This document shows, piece by piece, positions 24,076 to 31,969 of a DNA stretch of 32,075 bases. The notes beneath the pieces are model-generated. The model worked only from the letters and a program-made list of their open reading frames with translations. It made no database searches and was not told where the DNA came from. Origin of the DNA: Arsukibacterium tuosuense (lineage in GTDB: Bacteria > Pseudomonadota > Gammaproteobacteria > Steroidobacterales > GCA-2729495). How positions within the stretch are numbered: the first letter of the stretch is position 1; every line of letters begins with the position of its first letter. A program made the position numbers and the translations under genes. The stretch covers positions 1 to 32,075 of the forward strand of contig CAMBYH010000024.1 in assembly GCA_945872065.1 (NCBI GenBank), written 5' to 3'.

Positions 24076-24704
24076 GCGCGCCGGCCCTTACCGCCGCCCG
24101 GGCTGGCCTGATCCGCTGCGGTGACTGCGAACTCCTGAGCCGCGCGCCCCAGAGCGGCGGCAACCTTTCCTGCCCCCGCTGCGGCGCGACACTGCACCAG
24201 CGCAAACCCAACAGCATCCAGCGCACCTGGGCCCTGCTGATTGCGGCCTACATTCTTTATATTCCCGCCAACCTGCTGCCCATGATGGTTACCACCTCAC
24301 CCCAGGGCACGGCGAACGACACCATCATGAGCGGCGTGGTCTACCTGTTGAGTTCCGGTTCCTGGCCCCTGGCACTGCTGGTCTTCCTGGCCAGCATCAC
24401 CATTCCCCTGGCGAAACTGGTTTCCCTGACGTTTCTGGCCTGGTCCGTACAACGGCGCTCCACCTGGCAGCCGGAACATCGGGCCCGGATATACAGGATG
24501 GTGGAAATCGTCGGACGCTGGTCCATGCTGGATGTTTACATAGTGACGATCATGGCGGGGCTGGTGCAGATGCAGCCCCTCGCCGCCATTGATGCCGGGC
24601 CGGCCGCGATCGCCTTTGGCGCGGTCGTCGTGCTCAGCCTGCTGGCCGCCAACTCTTTCGATCCCCGCCTGATCTGGGATCCCCTTGGAGATCACGATGA
24701 CTGA
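24072..24704 (+). CDS. pqiA: PqiA-type membrane protein, second half
   Basis: A 210-residue protein with its own zinc ribbon (CGDCELLSRAP and CPRCG, about residues 16-39) and four helices, corresponding to the second half of PqiA/LetA. YILYIPANLLPMMV is the characteristic segment after the ribbon. SITIPLAKLVSLTFLAWS and GRWSMLDVYIVTIMAGLVQ are also family-typical. The GTG start overlaps the previous stop (GTGA). The 3' end overlaps the pqiB start by 8 bases. The two halves most likely assemble as the inner-membrane partner of PqiB. Confidence 0.88.
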   Translation: MSAPALTAARAGLIRCGDCELLSRAPQSGGNLSCPRCGATLHQRKPNSIQRTWALLIAAYILYIPANLLPMMVTTSPQGTANDTIMSGVVYLLSSGSWPLALLVFLASITIPLAKLVSLTFLAWSVQRRSTWQPEHRARIYRMVEIVGRWSMLDVYIVTIMAGLVQMQPLAAIDAGPAAIAFGAVVVLSLLAANSFDPRLIWDPLGDHDD

Positions 24705-26316
24705 CGAGCAGCAACAGCGAGCGACCCCGGAAGTGGCAGAGGCCGTCACCCGACCGGCCAGTCGCCGGGGACCGCAACTCATCTGGCTCATTCCGCTGGT
24801 GGCGGCGCTCATCGGCGGCGGACTCGCGGTCAACGCGCTGCTCCAGCGGGGGCCGACGATCACGATCAGCTTCAAGACCGCTGACGGACTCCAGGCTGGC
24901 AAGACGATGATCCGGTTCAAGGACGTGGAGATCGGCACGGTCACGGCCATCGACCTGGCCCCGGATCGCTCGTCCGTCGTCGCGACCGCCCAGCTGTCCA
25001 AGACGGCGCAGGACCTGCTCCTGGAGGACACCCGGTTCTGGGTAGTCCGGCCCCAGATCACGGGGAGCAGCGTCACGGGCCTGAGCACGCTCCTGTCCGG
25101 CGCCTATATCGGCGTGGACGTGGGCGCGTCCAAAAAGTCGGGCCGGGCGTTTGTCGGCCTCGAGACGCCCCCCATTGTTACCAGCGGCCTCCCGGGCCGG
25201 GAATTCGTGCTCCACACCGGGCAACTGGGTTCCCTCAGCATCGGGGCGCCAGTCTACTTTCGCCGCATCCAGGTGGGTGAGGTTGTCGCCTATGCCCTCG
25301 ACCCGGGCGGCAGCAAGGTCACGCTCAAGGCCTTCATCAATGCGCCCTATGATCAGTACGTAACCGCCAGCACCCGCTTCTGGCACGCCAGCGGCATCGA
25401 CGTGACCCTGGATTCGTCCGGCATCAAGGTGGACACCCAGTCCATTGCCACGATCATCGCCGGCGGCATCGCCTTCCAGGCCCCGCCCAGTCTCCCGGTC
25501 ACGGAGCCCGCTGCCGCCGACACCGCGTTCACGCTGTCCGCGAACTACGCCGAGGCCATGAAGCCCCCCGTGACCGAAGTGGAGCGCTTCCTGCTGTACT
25601 TCGACCAGTCTGTGCGGGGACTGACCCCTGGCGCCACCGTGGAATTCCGTGGCATTCCCCTCGGGGAGGTGACCGCCGTGGGGCTCAGCTTCGATCCGGA
25701 CAGCATTACGTTCCGGATCCCGGTGGAAATTGCCTTTTACCCCGAGCGCATCCAGGCCGAGCTCCGCAAAGGCTCGGCGCCGGCGAACGCCGCCGGCTTC
25801 AGCCGCACCGTGCTGGACACCCTGGTCAAGCGGGGACTCCGGGCCCAGCTCAAGACCGGCAATCTGCTCACGGGCCAGCTTTATGTGTCGCTCGATGTGT
25901 TCCCGACAGCGCCAAAGGCTGCGGTCGACTGGAAGCAGAACCCGGTGGTGCTGCCCACGACGCCCGGAGGCCTGGTGGCTATCGAGGACAAACTCGGTGC
26001 CGTGGCTGCGAAGCTGGAGCAGATTCCCCTGGACAAGATCGGCAAGGACCTGCAGGCGACCATCGAGAACGCGGACAAGCTCCTGGCCGGGATCAACTCC
26101 GAGCTGATCCCGGCGGCCCGGACCACCCTGCAGGATGCCAGCCAGGTGCTGAGTACGGCCAACGGGGCCCTCGCCCCGGACGCGCAGCTCCAGCAGAATC
26201 TGCGCGGGGCCCTGTCGGAAGTCAGCGAGGCAGCCGCGGCCCTGCGCAACCTGGCCAATTACCTGGAGCAGCATCCAGAGTCGCTCATTCGTGGCAAGCC
26301 GGAGGATGAACAGTGA
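24697..26316 (+). CDS. pqiB: MCE-domain protein PqiB
   Basis: A 539-residue protein anchored by one N-terminal helix (about residues 28-47) with three MCE domains in the periplasm. They begin near TITISFKTADGLQAGKT (about residue 53), EFVLHTGQLGSLSIG (about 169) and RFLLYFDQSVRGLTPG (about 296). Three domains distinguish PqiB from LetB (seven) and MlaD (one). MCE proteins form hexameric rings that stack into a tube for lipid passage between the membranes. A C-terminal helical region (KLEQIPLDKIGKDLQATI onward) would form the PqiB needle. The ATG at 24697 follows GGAG by 7 bases. The stop overlaps the pqiC start. Confidence 0.93.
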   Translation: MTDEQQQRATPEVAEAVTRPASRRGPQLIWLIPLVAALIGGGLAVNALLQRGPTITISFKTADGLQAGKTMIRFKDVEIGTVTAIDLAPDRSSVVATAQLSKTAQDLLLEDTRFWVVRPQITGSSVTGLSTLLSGAYIGVDVGASKKSGRAFVGLETPPIVTSGLPGREFVLHTGQLGSLSIGAPVYFRRIQVGEVVAYALDPGGSKVTLKAFINAPYDQYVTASTRFWHASGIDVTLDSSGIKVDTQSIATIIAGGIAFQAPPSLPVTEPAAADTAFTLSANYAEAMKPPVTEVERFLLYFDQSVRGLTPGATVEFRGIPLGEVTAVGLSFDPDSITFRIPVEIAFYPERIQAELRKGSAPANAAGFSRTVLDTLVKRGLRAQLKTGNLLTGQLYVSLDVFPTAPKAAVDWKQNPVVLPTTPGGLVAIEDKLGAVAAKLEQIPLDKIGKDLQATIENADKLLAGINSELIPAARTTLQDASQVLSTANGALAPDAQLQQNLRGALSEVSEAAAALRNLANYLEQHPESLIRGKPEDEQ

Positions 26317-26966
26317 TGGAACAACAGCGCCGTCTTTGCCTGCCGTGGCGCCTCCCCGCAGCCCTGGTTGCCGCCACCCTCCTGGTCACGACGATGACCG
26401 GCTGTTCCCGTTCCCCCCCGGTCGTGTTTTATACGCTGACGGAAATCCCGTCGACGATGGGAAGCAGCAAGGTCCCGACCTTCGAAATTCTCGTCGGCCC
26501 GGTAATCCTGCCGGAGATCCTCGACCGGCCGCAGCTGGTGACCCGCGCGGGCGACAACCGGGTCACCGTCCTGCAACAGCAGGTCTGGGCAGCGCCGCTG
26601 AAGAGCGAGGTGCCCCGGGTGCTGGCGGCCAACCTGAACCAGCTGCTCCCGGATGCGGCCGTCACCGTCGAGCCCCAGCCGGCGACGGGCCGGCCGCTGT
26701 GGCGGGTGGCGGTCGAGATCCAGCGCTTCGATGCCACACCGGGCAGCGCAGTCAGCCTGGAAGCAGTGTGGAGCGTCCAGGGTGCGCCGGGCACGGAAGC
26801 GAAAATCGGCTACTCCGTCCTGCAGGAGCCTGTCAGTGTTCCCGGCTACGACGCACTGGTAACCGCCCACACCGCTGCGATTGCGGCCCTCAGTCGGGAA
26901 ATCGCGGCGGCCACCCGGGTGCTGCGGAGCACGCCTGCTGTGCCAGCGCCTAAGGCGGCGAAGTAG
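26313..26966 (+). CDS. pqiC: PqiC-type outer-membrane lipoprotein
   Basis: A 217-residue lipoprotein of the PqiC/YmbA (ABC-type transport auxiliary) family, the outer-membrane partner of PqiB. A hydrophobic signal leads to TTMTGC, with the lipobox cysteine at about residue 31. VVFYTLTEIP right after it is the family's conserved FYTL segment. VGPVILPEILDRPQLVTR and WAAPLKSEVPRVLAANL are also typical. The start is GTG at 26313 or the adjacent ATG at 26316, both overlapping the pqiB stop. Its 3' end overlaps the convergent AsmA-family gene by 17 bases. Confidence 0.9.
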   Translation: MMEQQRRLCLPWRLPAALVAATLLVTTMTGCSRSPPVVFYTLTEIPSTMGSSKVPTFEILVGPVILPEILDRPQLVTRAGDNRVTVLQQQVWAAPLKSEVPRVLAANLNQLLPDAAVTVEPQPATGRPLWRVAVEIQRFDATPGSAVSLEAVWSVQGAPGTEAKIGYSVLQEPVSVPGYDALVTAHTAAIAALSREIAAATRVLRSTPAVPAPKAAK

Positions 26967-29900
26967 CGGCGCGCCTGTCGTTCTCGGCAATGGCCGTCGC
27001 GCAGGGATCGTTCTGGCGGAAGAGCTGGTCCCACAGGGTAGTCGCCACCACCGAGAGGCCCGCCGTGGCCACCGCTGCGCCCGCATTGACGAGAGTGCCC
27101 TTCGGATCCAGGGTCAGCCGGGGTCTGGCCAGCGTGCCGCTGATCTTGATGTAGGGATTCAGCAGCTGACCGACGCTGATGCCCAGGCCCGAGCGGGCCA
27201 CGGTCTTGAAGTTGAAATCGACGGCCTCGGTGCGGAGATTGATGGCCCCCTGGCTGATGATATCGATCCCCTTGACCCGCAGGACCAGCGCCGGGTCGGT
27301 GCGGAGCACGCCGTCCTCCGCCCTGAACAGATACGCGGCACAGATCACTTCCGTGTAGGGCTGGCGTTTGACGAGCGGATTCAGCGACGTCCACAGCTGG
27401 CTGAAGAACGAGGAGTACATGCGGTCCAGATTGGTGTTGGGCAGCCGGCCCGGACCGCTCACCAGGCGCCCCCGGCCCTGCAGTGAGGCCGCCAGCTCCC
27501 GGACGTTACGGCCCCGGCCGGTGAGATCGAACTGGCCGTCGAAGTCGAGCCGATTGGCCCGCTCGGTCGCCACGCTGCCAAACTGCAACACCAGCCCGGT
27601 GCCGCTGCCCTTGACCTGCACCTGGGGCAGTCCGGCGCCCTGCTGGACCTCGAGACGAACTGCCAGGGCGCCATCGGGATTGGCCACCCGGAAGGGATCC
27701 GCCGTCAGCTGCCCGTCCTTCACGGTGGCATCGATCTGGAGGCCTGTGTATTGGGTACCGGCAAACAGCATCTTGCTGGCGCGCACGACGATCCGGCCAT
27801 TGAACTGGTTGAGGAGCGCCAGTGGCAGTGGAGTGTCCGGGATCACCAACCCGGACGCGCTCGTCGGTGCGGCGGCTGGCGTTGGCCCATCCGCGCTGAA
27901 CGCGGCGAGATTCAGCAGAGCCGACTGGAGCTGGATATCCACCGTGGGCTTGCCCGTGAGATCGAGCTGCACGCGGCCCGTAAAATCCGTCTTGCCCACC
28001 GTGCCCGTGACGGCATCCAGCACCAGTGCGTCGGCGTTGCCCGAGACGCGGGCGGCGACTTGCAGCGGTGCGTCGGGCAACCGGACGCCGTCCGGCAGTT
28101 GCAGGCCGAAGAGCTGCCCCACGGCCGCCAGATCCTTTGCGGTGGCGTTGACCTGCAGCGCGGCCGCCCGGGCCACCGGCGCCAGCGCGATGTCGCCCTG
28201 GGCACTGACGGTTTCGGTAGCGGTCTGGAGCTTCAGGGCGGCGATGGACAGGCGGTCCTTCTGCCAGCTGCCCCGGGCGGTGACTGTGCCGGTCAGGCGC
28301 GCGAGCGGCAACCAGTCGAGTTCCGGCACGAGATCGCCAAGCCCGGCACCGGAAGCACTGAAATCGAATGTGGTACGGGACGTCCCGACGGGCAATCCCA
28401 GGGTGACTGCGCCGCTCCCCTTGAGGTCACCCGCAGACACCGTGAGCTGATCGAGCCGGAGCGCCCTGGGCTCGCTGGCAAGGCTGCCTGTCGCCTTGAA
28501 CGGCACCTTCGGCAGTTGGCGCCCGGCCACGCCGCTGAAGGGGGCGAGGTTCGGCCCCTCGACGGAGAAGCTCATTTTCGTGCCGTGCAGGGCCGGCAGG
28601 TTGCCGAGCACACCGTTGATGCGCAACCGGGCACCGGCCAGCGCGGCGCTGCCGTCGTCGATACGCCAGGCGTTCCGGTCGTGGCGCAGCCGCCCGGCCA
28701 GGGTGTAGGGCCCCGCGGGCAACGCCGGCTGGTTCAGGAAACGGGCGAGGAGACGGGGATCCTTGCCCTGCATGGCGATGCGCAGGTCCACCGCCCCGAA
28801 AGGCGGCTGGGTCCCCAGCAACCCGTTCAGCGTCAGCTGATCGCTGGCAATCTTCAGGGTGCTGTTGCTGAACCTGACGCCCGGTTTCGTCCACTCGAGC
28901 TGACCCCGGGCGTCGAAGGGTCCGGCCGGGAAGCCGGCAATTTTCAGTGCGGTGCCGATGCGGGTGAAGTCTGTGCCGGCGGCCGTGAACTGCAGCTGGC
29001 TGCCGTAGAAGCCCGGGTAATCGCCCAGTGGGCCGCTGGCAGTGAGCTTGCCGAGCCGGGTGGTCGCGGTGAACTCCAGCAGCTCCCGGCCCTGGGCTGA
29101 CTGCTGCAGGCGCCCGGCCAGCTCGAAGGGGCCGGTGGCGAGACCGGGGATGCGCAGCAGCTGGCGAAACCGCGCCAGGTCGGAGCCCTTGACGGTGAAG
29201 CTGACGTCATTGCCGGTCAGCTGCTGCACATCGGTGACCGAGCCCTTTAGTTGCAGCTGCGCATCCTTTAGGTTGACGGCGACGGTGTCGATGGTGAGCA
29301 TGTCGTCGTTCTGCTCAAAGCGGGCCTCCAGAGTGAAGGCTTCCGCCGGCAACTGATTGATGTCGAGCAGACCACCCAGCAGGCTGAGGTCCGGCCCGGC
29401 CAGCTTGATCTGCAAGCCGAGCTTCTTCAGGTCAGCGGGATCGACGAGCTCGCCACTGCCGTCCAGGGTGAGGGCGCCGAATACGCCTGCCACCGTGCCA
29501 CTGATGCCGCGCCGGTCGGCGGCCGGGGCGATGTTCACGTCGAGACTGACTGGTCCGGTGCCCAGATTGCGCACCCCGAGGGTGCGCGTCACGTAGTCCG
29601 CATCCGGGCCGCTCACCTTGAAGTTCAGCCGGGTGTCAGCGGGCGTTCCCAGGTCGTCGATCTCGGCACGGCCATCCAGCGTGAGCTCGCCGAGCTTGCC
29701 CTCCACCGCGGCGCTGATGTTCTCGCCCTTCAGGAAATTCGGCAGAGGCCCGATGCTCGCGCCGAGGCGCAGGGCCACATCGTTGGCCTGGCCGCCGGCG
29801 CTGAGCACCAGCATGCCGTCGGGGGCCTGGGTCTGCTCCAGCGTCTCGAACTGCACTTCAAGTGGGCGGGTCAGCCGCGGGGTGACGTAGCGCAGGCGGG

Positions 29901-30363
29901 CGCCGGGCAGGCTGACCAGCTCCACCACCAGAGAGGGGGTCTCGGGCCAGACACTCTCCTCGTCCTGCTTGAGTTCCAGGTCCCAGTTGTCGAGGCCTTC
30001 CGCACTGGTCTCCAGGAGCACATCGAGGCCCTCCACCTCGATCCGGGGGATGAGCGTAGTGGCCTGGATGAGCGACCAGAGGTTTAGCTCCAGGAGGACG
30101 CGGTCCGCAACCAGCATCTCCGGCTGGCTGCCCCAGTCGGCGTTGGCCAGGCGCACGCCACTGGCGGAGACCTGCGTCACCGGACCGAGTCTGAGCTGGA
30201 AATCCCCGTCGACGGCGAGCTGGCGGCCCAGTTGGTCGCTGGCCCAGGTCTCGAACTGGCCCTTGAGCGCCGCCGGATTCAGGTTGAGCAGGCCCGCCAG
30301 CAGGGTGATGACCAGCAGGAACAGCGCAGACAGGACGGCCGCCAGGGAGCGCAGGGTAATCAT
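26950..30363 (-). CDS. AsmA-family protein with regular 70-residue repeats
   Basis: A 1137-residue envelope protein anchored by an N-terminal helix (about residues 5-27), followed by the AsmA N-terminal region and a long periplasmic beta-rich body. The C-terminal AsmA domain includes LTGRGRNVRELAASLQGRGRLVSG. AsmA-like proteins (AsmA, YhdP, TamB) are thought to carry phospholipid to the outer membrane along a repeating beta-groove. A motif of the type G-x-D/N-L-x-x-(8-10)-L-P-x-G-P-F-x-L-x-G recurs at residues 252, 323, 393, 463, 533 and 603, that is, every 70 or 71 residues. It converges on the pqi operon and overlaps pqiC by 17 bases. It is intact. Its start has only a weak ribosome-binding site. 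Confidence 0.9.
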   Translation of the reverse strand: MITLRSLAAVLSALFLLVITLLAGLLNLNPAALKGQFETWASDQLGRQLAVDGDFQLRLGPVTQVSASGVRLANADWGSQPEMLVADRVLLELNLWSLIQATTLIPRIEVEGLDVLLETSAEGLDNWDLELKQDEESVWPETPSLVVELVSLPGARLRYVTPRLTRPLEVQFETLEQTQAPDGMLVLSAGGQANDVALRLGASIGPLPNFLKGENISAAVEGKLGELTLDGRAEIDDLGTPADTRLNFKVSGPDADYVTRTLGVRNLGTGPVSLDVNIAPAADRRGISGTVAGVFGALTLDGSGELVDPADLKKLGLQIKLAGPDLSLLGGLLDINQLPAEAFTLEARFEQNDDMLTIDTVAVNLKDAQLQLKGSVTDVQQLTGNDVSFTVKGSDLARFRQLLRIPGLATGPFELAGRLQQSAQGRELLEFTATTRLGKLTASGPLGDYPGFYGSQLQFTAAGTDFTRIGTALKIAGFPAGPFDARGQLEWTKPGVRFSNSTLKIASDQLTLNGLLGTQPPFGAVDLRIAMQGKDPRLLARFLNQPALPAGPYTLAGRLRHDRNAWRIDDGSAALAGARLRINGVLGNLPALHGTKMSFSVEGPNLAPFSGVAGRQLPKVPFKATGSLASEPRALRLDQLTVSAGDLKGSGAVTLGLPVGTSRTTFDFSASGAGLGDLVPELDWLPLARLTGTVTARGSWQKDRLSIAALKLQTATETVSAQGDIALAPVARAAALQVNATAKDLAAVGQLFGLQLPDGVRLPDAPLQVAARVSGNADALVLDAVTGTVGKTDFTGRVQLDLTGKPTVDIQLQSALLNLAAFSADGPTPAAAPTSASGLVIPDTPLPLALLNQFNGRIVVRASKMLFAGTQYTGLQIDATVKDGQLTADPFRVANPDGALAVRLEVQQGAGLPQVQVKGSGTGLVLQFGSVATERANRLDFDGQFDLTGRGRNVRELAASLQGRGRLVSGPGRLPNTNLDRMYSSFFSQLWTSLNPLVKRQPYTEVICAAYLFRAEDGVLRTDPALVLRVKGIDIISQGAINLRTEAVDFNFKTVARSGLGISVGQLLNPYIKISGTLARPRLTLDPKGTLVNAGAAVATAGLSVVATTLWDQLFRQNDPCATAIAENDRRAATSPP

Positions 30364-30579
30364 GGGCCGGAGCCTGCGCCTGGTGGGATGCTACTGCGGC
30401 GGCTTCGGCGGACAGTGGCCGTCGTCAGCAGCCTGGCGAACGGCCGGCAGCAACGGCAAGGACAGTCCGTTCGTGCCGATTGCTGGCACTTCTCTCGACA
30501 TCTCAGCGTCCTCGGGGTGCAGAATGGGCAGAATCTAGTCTACCCGACCAGTGCCTGTGTTCCAGCGGAGAAGGCCGTC
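30364..30579. other. Divergent intergenic region between the AsmA-family gene and the DUF4136 lipoprotein
   Basis: This 216-bp stretch must hold the promoters of both divergent genes. I see TAGTCT at 30536-30541 as a weak plus-strand -10 candidate but no matching -35. No hairpin, repeat or small gene with a ribosome-binding site was found. Confidence 0.4.
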
Positions 30580-31143
30580 ATGCGCACCCTCTACCCCATG
30601 CTTGCAGCCGTTGTCCTGTTCGCTAGCCTGGCCGGCTGCGCCAGTCAGAACCCGCCCAGGGCCCAGTCCCAGAGCGACCCGGATATCGACCTGGCGGCCT
30701 ACAGCACCTTCGGGTGGCAGTCCGTCACGGGTATCGACGGGAGCAACGAGCCGCTGCGTCTTCTGGACGTGAACATCCGAAAAGCTATCCACGCGGAGCT
30801 CACCCGGCGCGGGTACACCGAAGTGGCGAGTGATCCCGAGCTGCTGATCGCTTACGACACGGAAGCCAAAGACAAGCTCAAGTCCAGTCCGTTCCGGGTG
30901 GGCATTGGCCTTGGGAGCTTTGGCGGCAACGTGGGCGGCTCCGTCAACGTCGGCAGCCCCAGCGTCCAGAGTTACCAGGAGGGGCAGCTGGTGATCCACG
31001 CTGTGGATGCAGCGGCCAACCGGGAAGTCTGGCTGGGCACTCTCACCGGTCGGGTCGACACCACGACGCTCGATGAGGCGACGGTGGCGCGGGCCGTGGC
31101 CCTGGCAATGCAGGATTTCCCCCGAAAAGGTACCGGACCTTAG
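30580..31143 (+). CDS. DUF4136-type lipoprotein
   Basis: A 187-residue lipoprotein. The ATG at 30580 follows GGAGAAGG with good spacing. The lipobox is SLAGC (cysteine about residue 20). The mature part has DPDIDLAAYSTFGWQ, the family's conserved D-x-x-x-Y-x-T-F-x-W start, then IRKAIHAELTRRGYTEV and DPELLIAYDT, and ends with a WxG segment (VWLGTLTGRV) and MQDFP. The function of DUF4136 proteins is not established. The last residues RKGTGP and the TAG stop are encoded by the arm of the 74-bp palindrome, giving the same Lys-Gly-Thr-Gly-Pro end as ApaH 28 kb away. copB converges from the other side. Confidence 0.85.
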   Translation: MRTLYPMLAAVVLFASLAGCASQNPPRAQSQSDPDIDLAAYSTFGWQSVTGIDGSNEPLRLLDVNIRKAIHAELTRRGYTEVASDPELLIAYDTEAKDKLKSSPFRVGIGLGSFGGNVGGSVNVGSPSVQSYQEGQLVIHAVDAAANREVWLGTLTGRVDTTTLDEATVARAVALAMQDFPRKGTGP

Positions 31144-31198
31144 TTTTGTTAGTTGTTGCATCTGCAACAACTAACAAAACTAAGGTCCGGTACCTTTT
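31125..31198. repeat. 74-bp near-perfect palindrome between the DUF4136 gene and copB
   Basis: Two 36-base arms pair perfectly around a central TC (31161-31162). The outer 28 bases of each arm, beginning AAGGTACCGGACC, are identical to the 64-bp palindrome at 3042-3105. The inner part differs (TTGCA and TGCAA in place of TTCGAA) yet still pairs fully. The left arm encodes the end of the DUF4136 protein. The right arm runs into T-rich sequence, so this copy should terminate transcription strongly on plus. Confidence 0.92.
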
Positions 31199-31222
31199 TC
31201 TTAAGGTCCGGTACCTTTTTCT
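31181..31222 (+). repeat. Tandem duplication of the palindrome's outer tip
   Basis: The 21-base unit TAAGGTCCGGTACC plus TTTTTCT occurs twice without a gap, at 31181-31201 and 31202-31222. The second copy is an extra arm tip with no partner on the left side. This looks like slippage or an abortive extra round of the process that built the palindrome. Confidence 0.85.
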
Positions 31223-31243
31223 TTTTTCTTTTTCCCTTTTTCC
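31195..31243 (+). terminator. Pyrimidine-rich tract after the 74-bp palindrome
   Basis: Apart from the second tip copy, this stretch is almost only T and C in blocks of five or six T followed by C or CCC, ending at the copB stop. With the palindrome before it, it forms a strong intrinsic terminator for the DUF4136 gene. The blocks look like slippage products. Confidence 0.6.
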
Positions 31244-31969
31244 CTAAAACCACACGCGGAGGCCGGCAACGAGGCGCGTGTCCCTCACCGACTCGTTAGC
31301 GTCTTCGGCCAGATCAGCGGTGTCACCAAACTTCCCGCTCCACTCTACGCCCACGTAAGGCGCGAACTCACGACGAATCTCGTAGCGCAGGCGCAGGCCC
31401 ACCTCCAGCTGACTCAGGCCGCTGCCAATGCCGAGGGCCGCCTCGTCCTTGCCAAAGGCCTCGAGCTCGGCCCGGGGCACGAGGATCCACCGGTTGGTGA
31501 GCAGGATCTCGTAGTCGGACTCCAGACGTGTGCCGAATTGCCCCCGCTCGCCACCAAACAGGTCGGCCTCGATGTGTAAGCGGTAGGGCGCGGTCCCCTG
31601 CACGCCGACCAGTCCATAGGTCTGGCCCGGACCCGTGCCGAAGTCCTCCCGCAGACCTGCTACCAGATCCCACCAGGCGGTAACTGGTTTCGACCAGAGC
31701 AACTCGGCGCGGCCGCCCTCCACATCACCCGCGGTCATCTCGCCCTCGGACCGGAACAGCACCCGCCCGGTGTCGTGACCGATCCAGGCAAACACGTTCC
31801 AGGCCAGCGTGTCATCCGATGACGCGTTCTGCCATTCCAGTTCGTCCACCAGCACCATCCACACCAGGGGATCGTCGTTCATATGGGCCTGATGCCCCAT
31901 GTCTTCCGCCCGCACCCCAGGCTGGTACAGGCCCGTCAGCAGCAGCGCCGCTCCCATGAACCTATTCAT
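31244..31969 (-). CDS. copB: Copper resistance protein B (CopB)
   Basis: A 241-residue outer-membrane protein of the CopB/PcoB family, a beta-barrel that binds or exports copper as partner of the multicopper oxidase CopA. A signal peptide ends in GVRA before EDMGHQAHMNDD, a short Met/His-containing segment. Family text includes VDELEWQN, RSEGEMTAGDVEGGRAELLWSKPV, WWDLVAGLREDFG, IEADLFGGERGQFGTRLESDYEILLTNRWIL and APYVGVEW. It ends in phenylalanine (LRVWF), as expected of a barrel. The ATG overlaps the copA stop by 8 bases. It lacks the long Met-rich N-terminal extension of some CopB proteins. Confidence 0.93.
   Translation of the reverse strand: MNRFMGAALLLTGLYQPGVRAEDMGHQAHMNDDPLVWMVLVDELEWQNASSDDTLAWNVFAWIGHDTGRVLFRSEGEMTAGDVEGGRAELLWSKPVTAWWDLVAGLREDFGTGPGQTYGLVGVQGTAPYRLHIEADLFGGERGQFGTRLESDYEILLTNRWILVPRAELEAFGKDEAALGIGSGLSQLEVGLRLRYEIRREFAPYVGVEWSGKFGDTADLAEDANESVRDTRLVAGLRVWF

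Noticed and set aside
27751-29100. A 449-codon open frame on plus within the AsmA-family gene, and similar ones opposite pqiB
   Set aside because: They are antisense shadows in GC-rich DNA, with no recognisable protein features.
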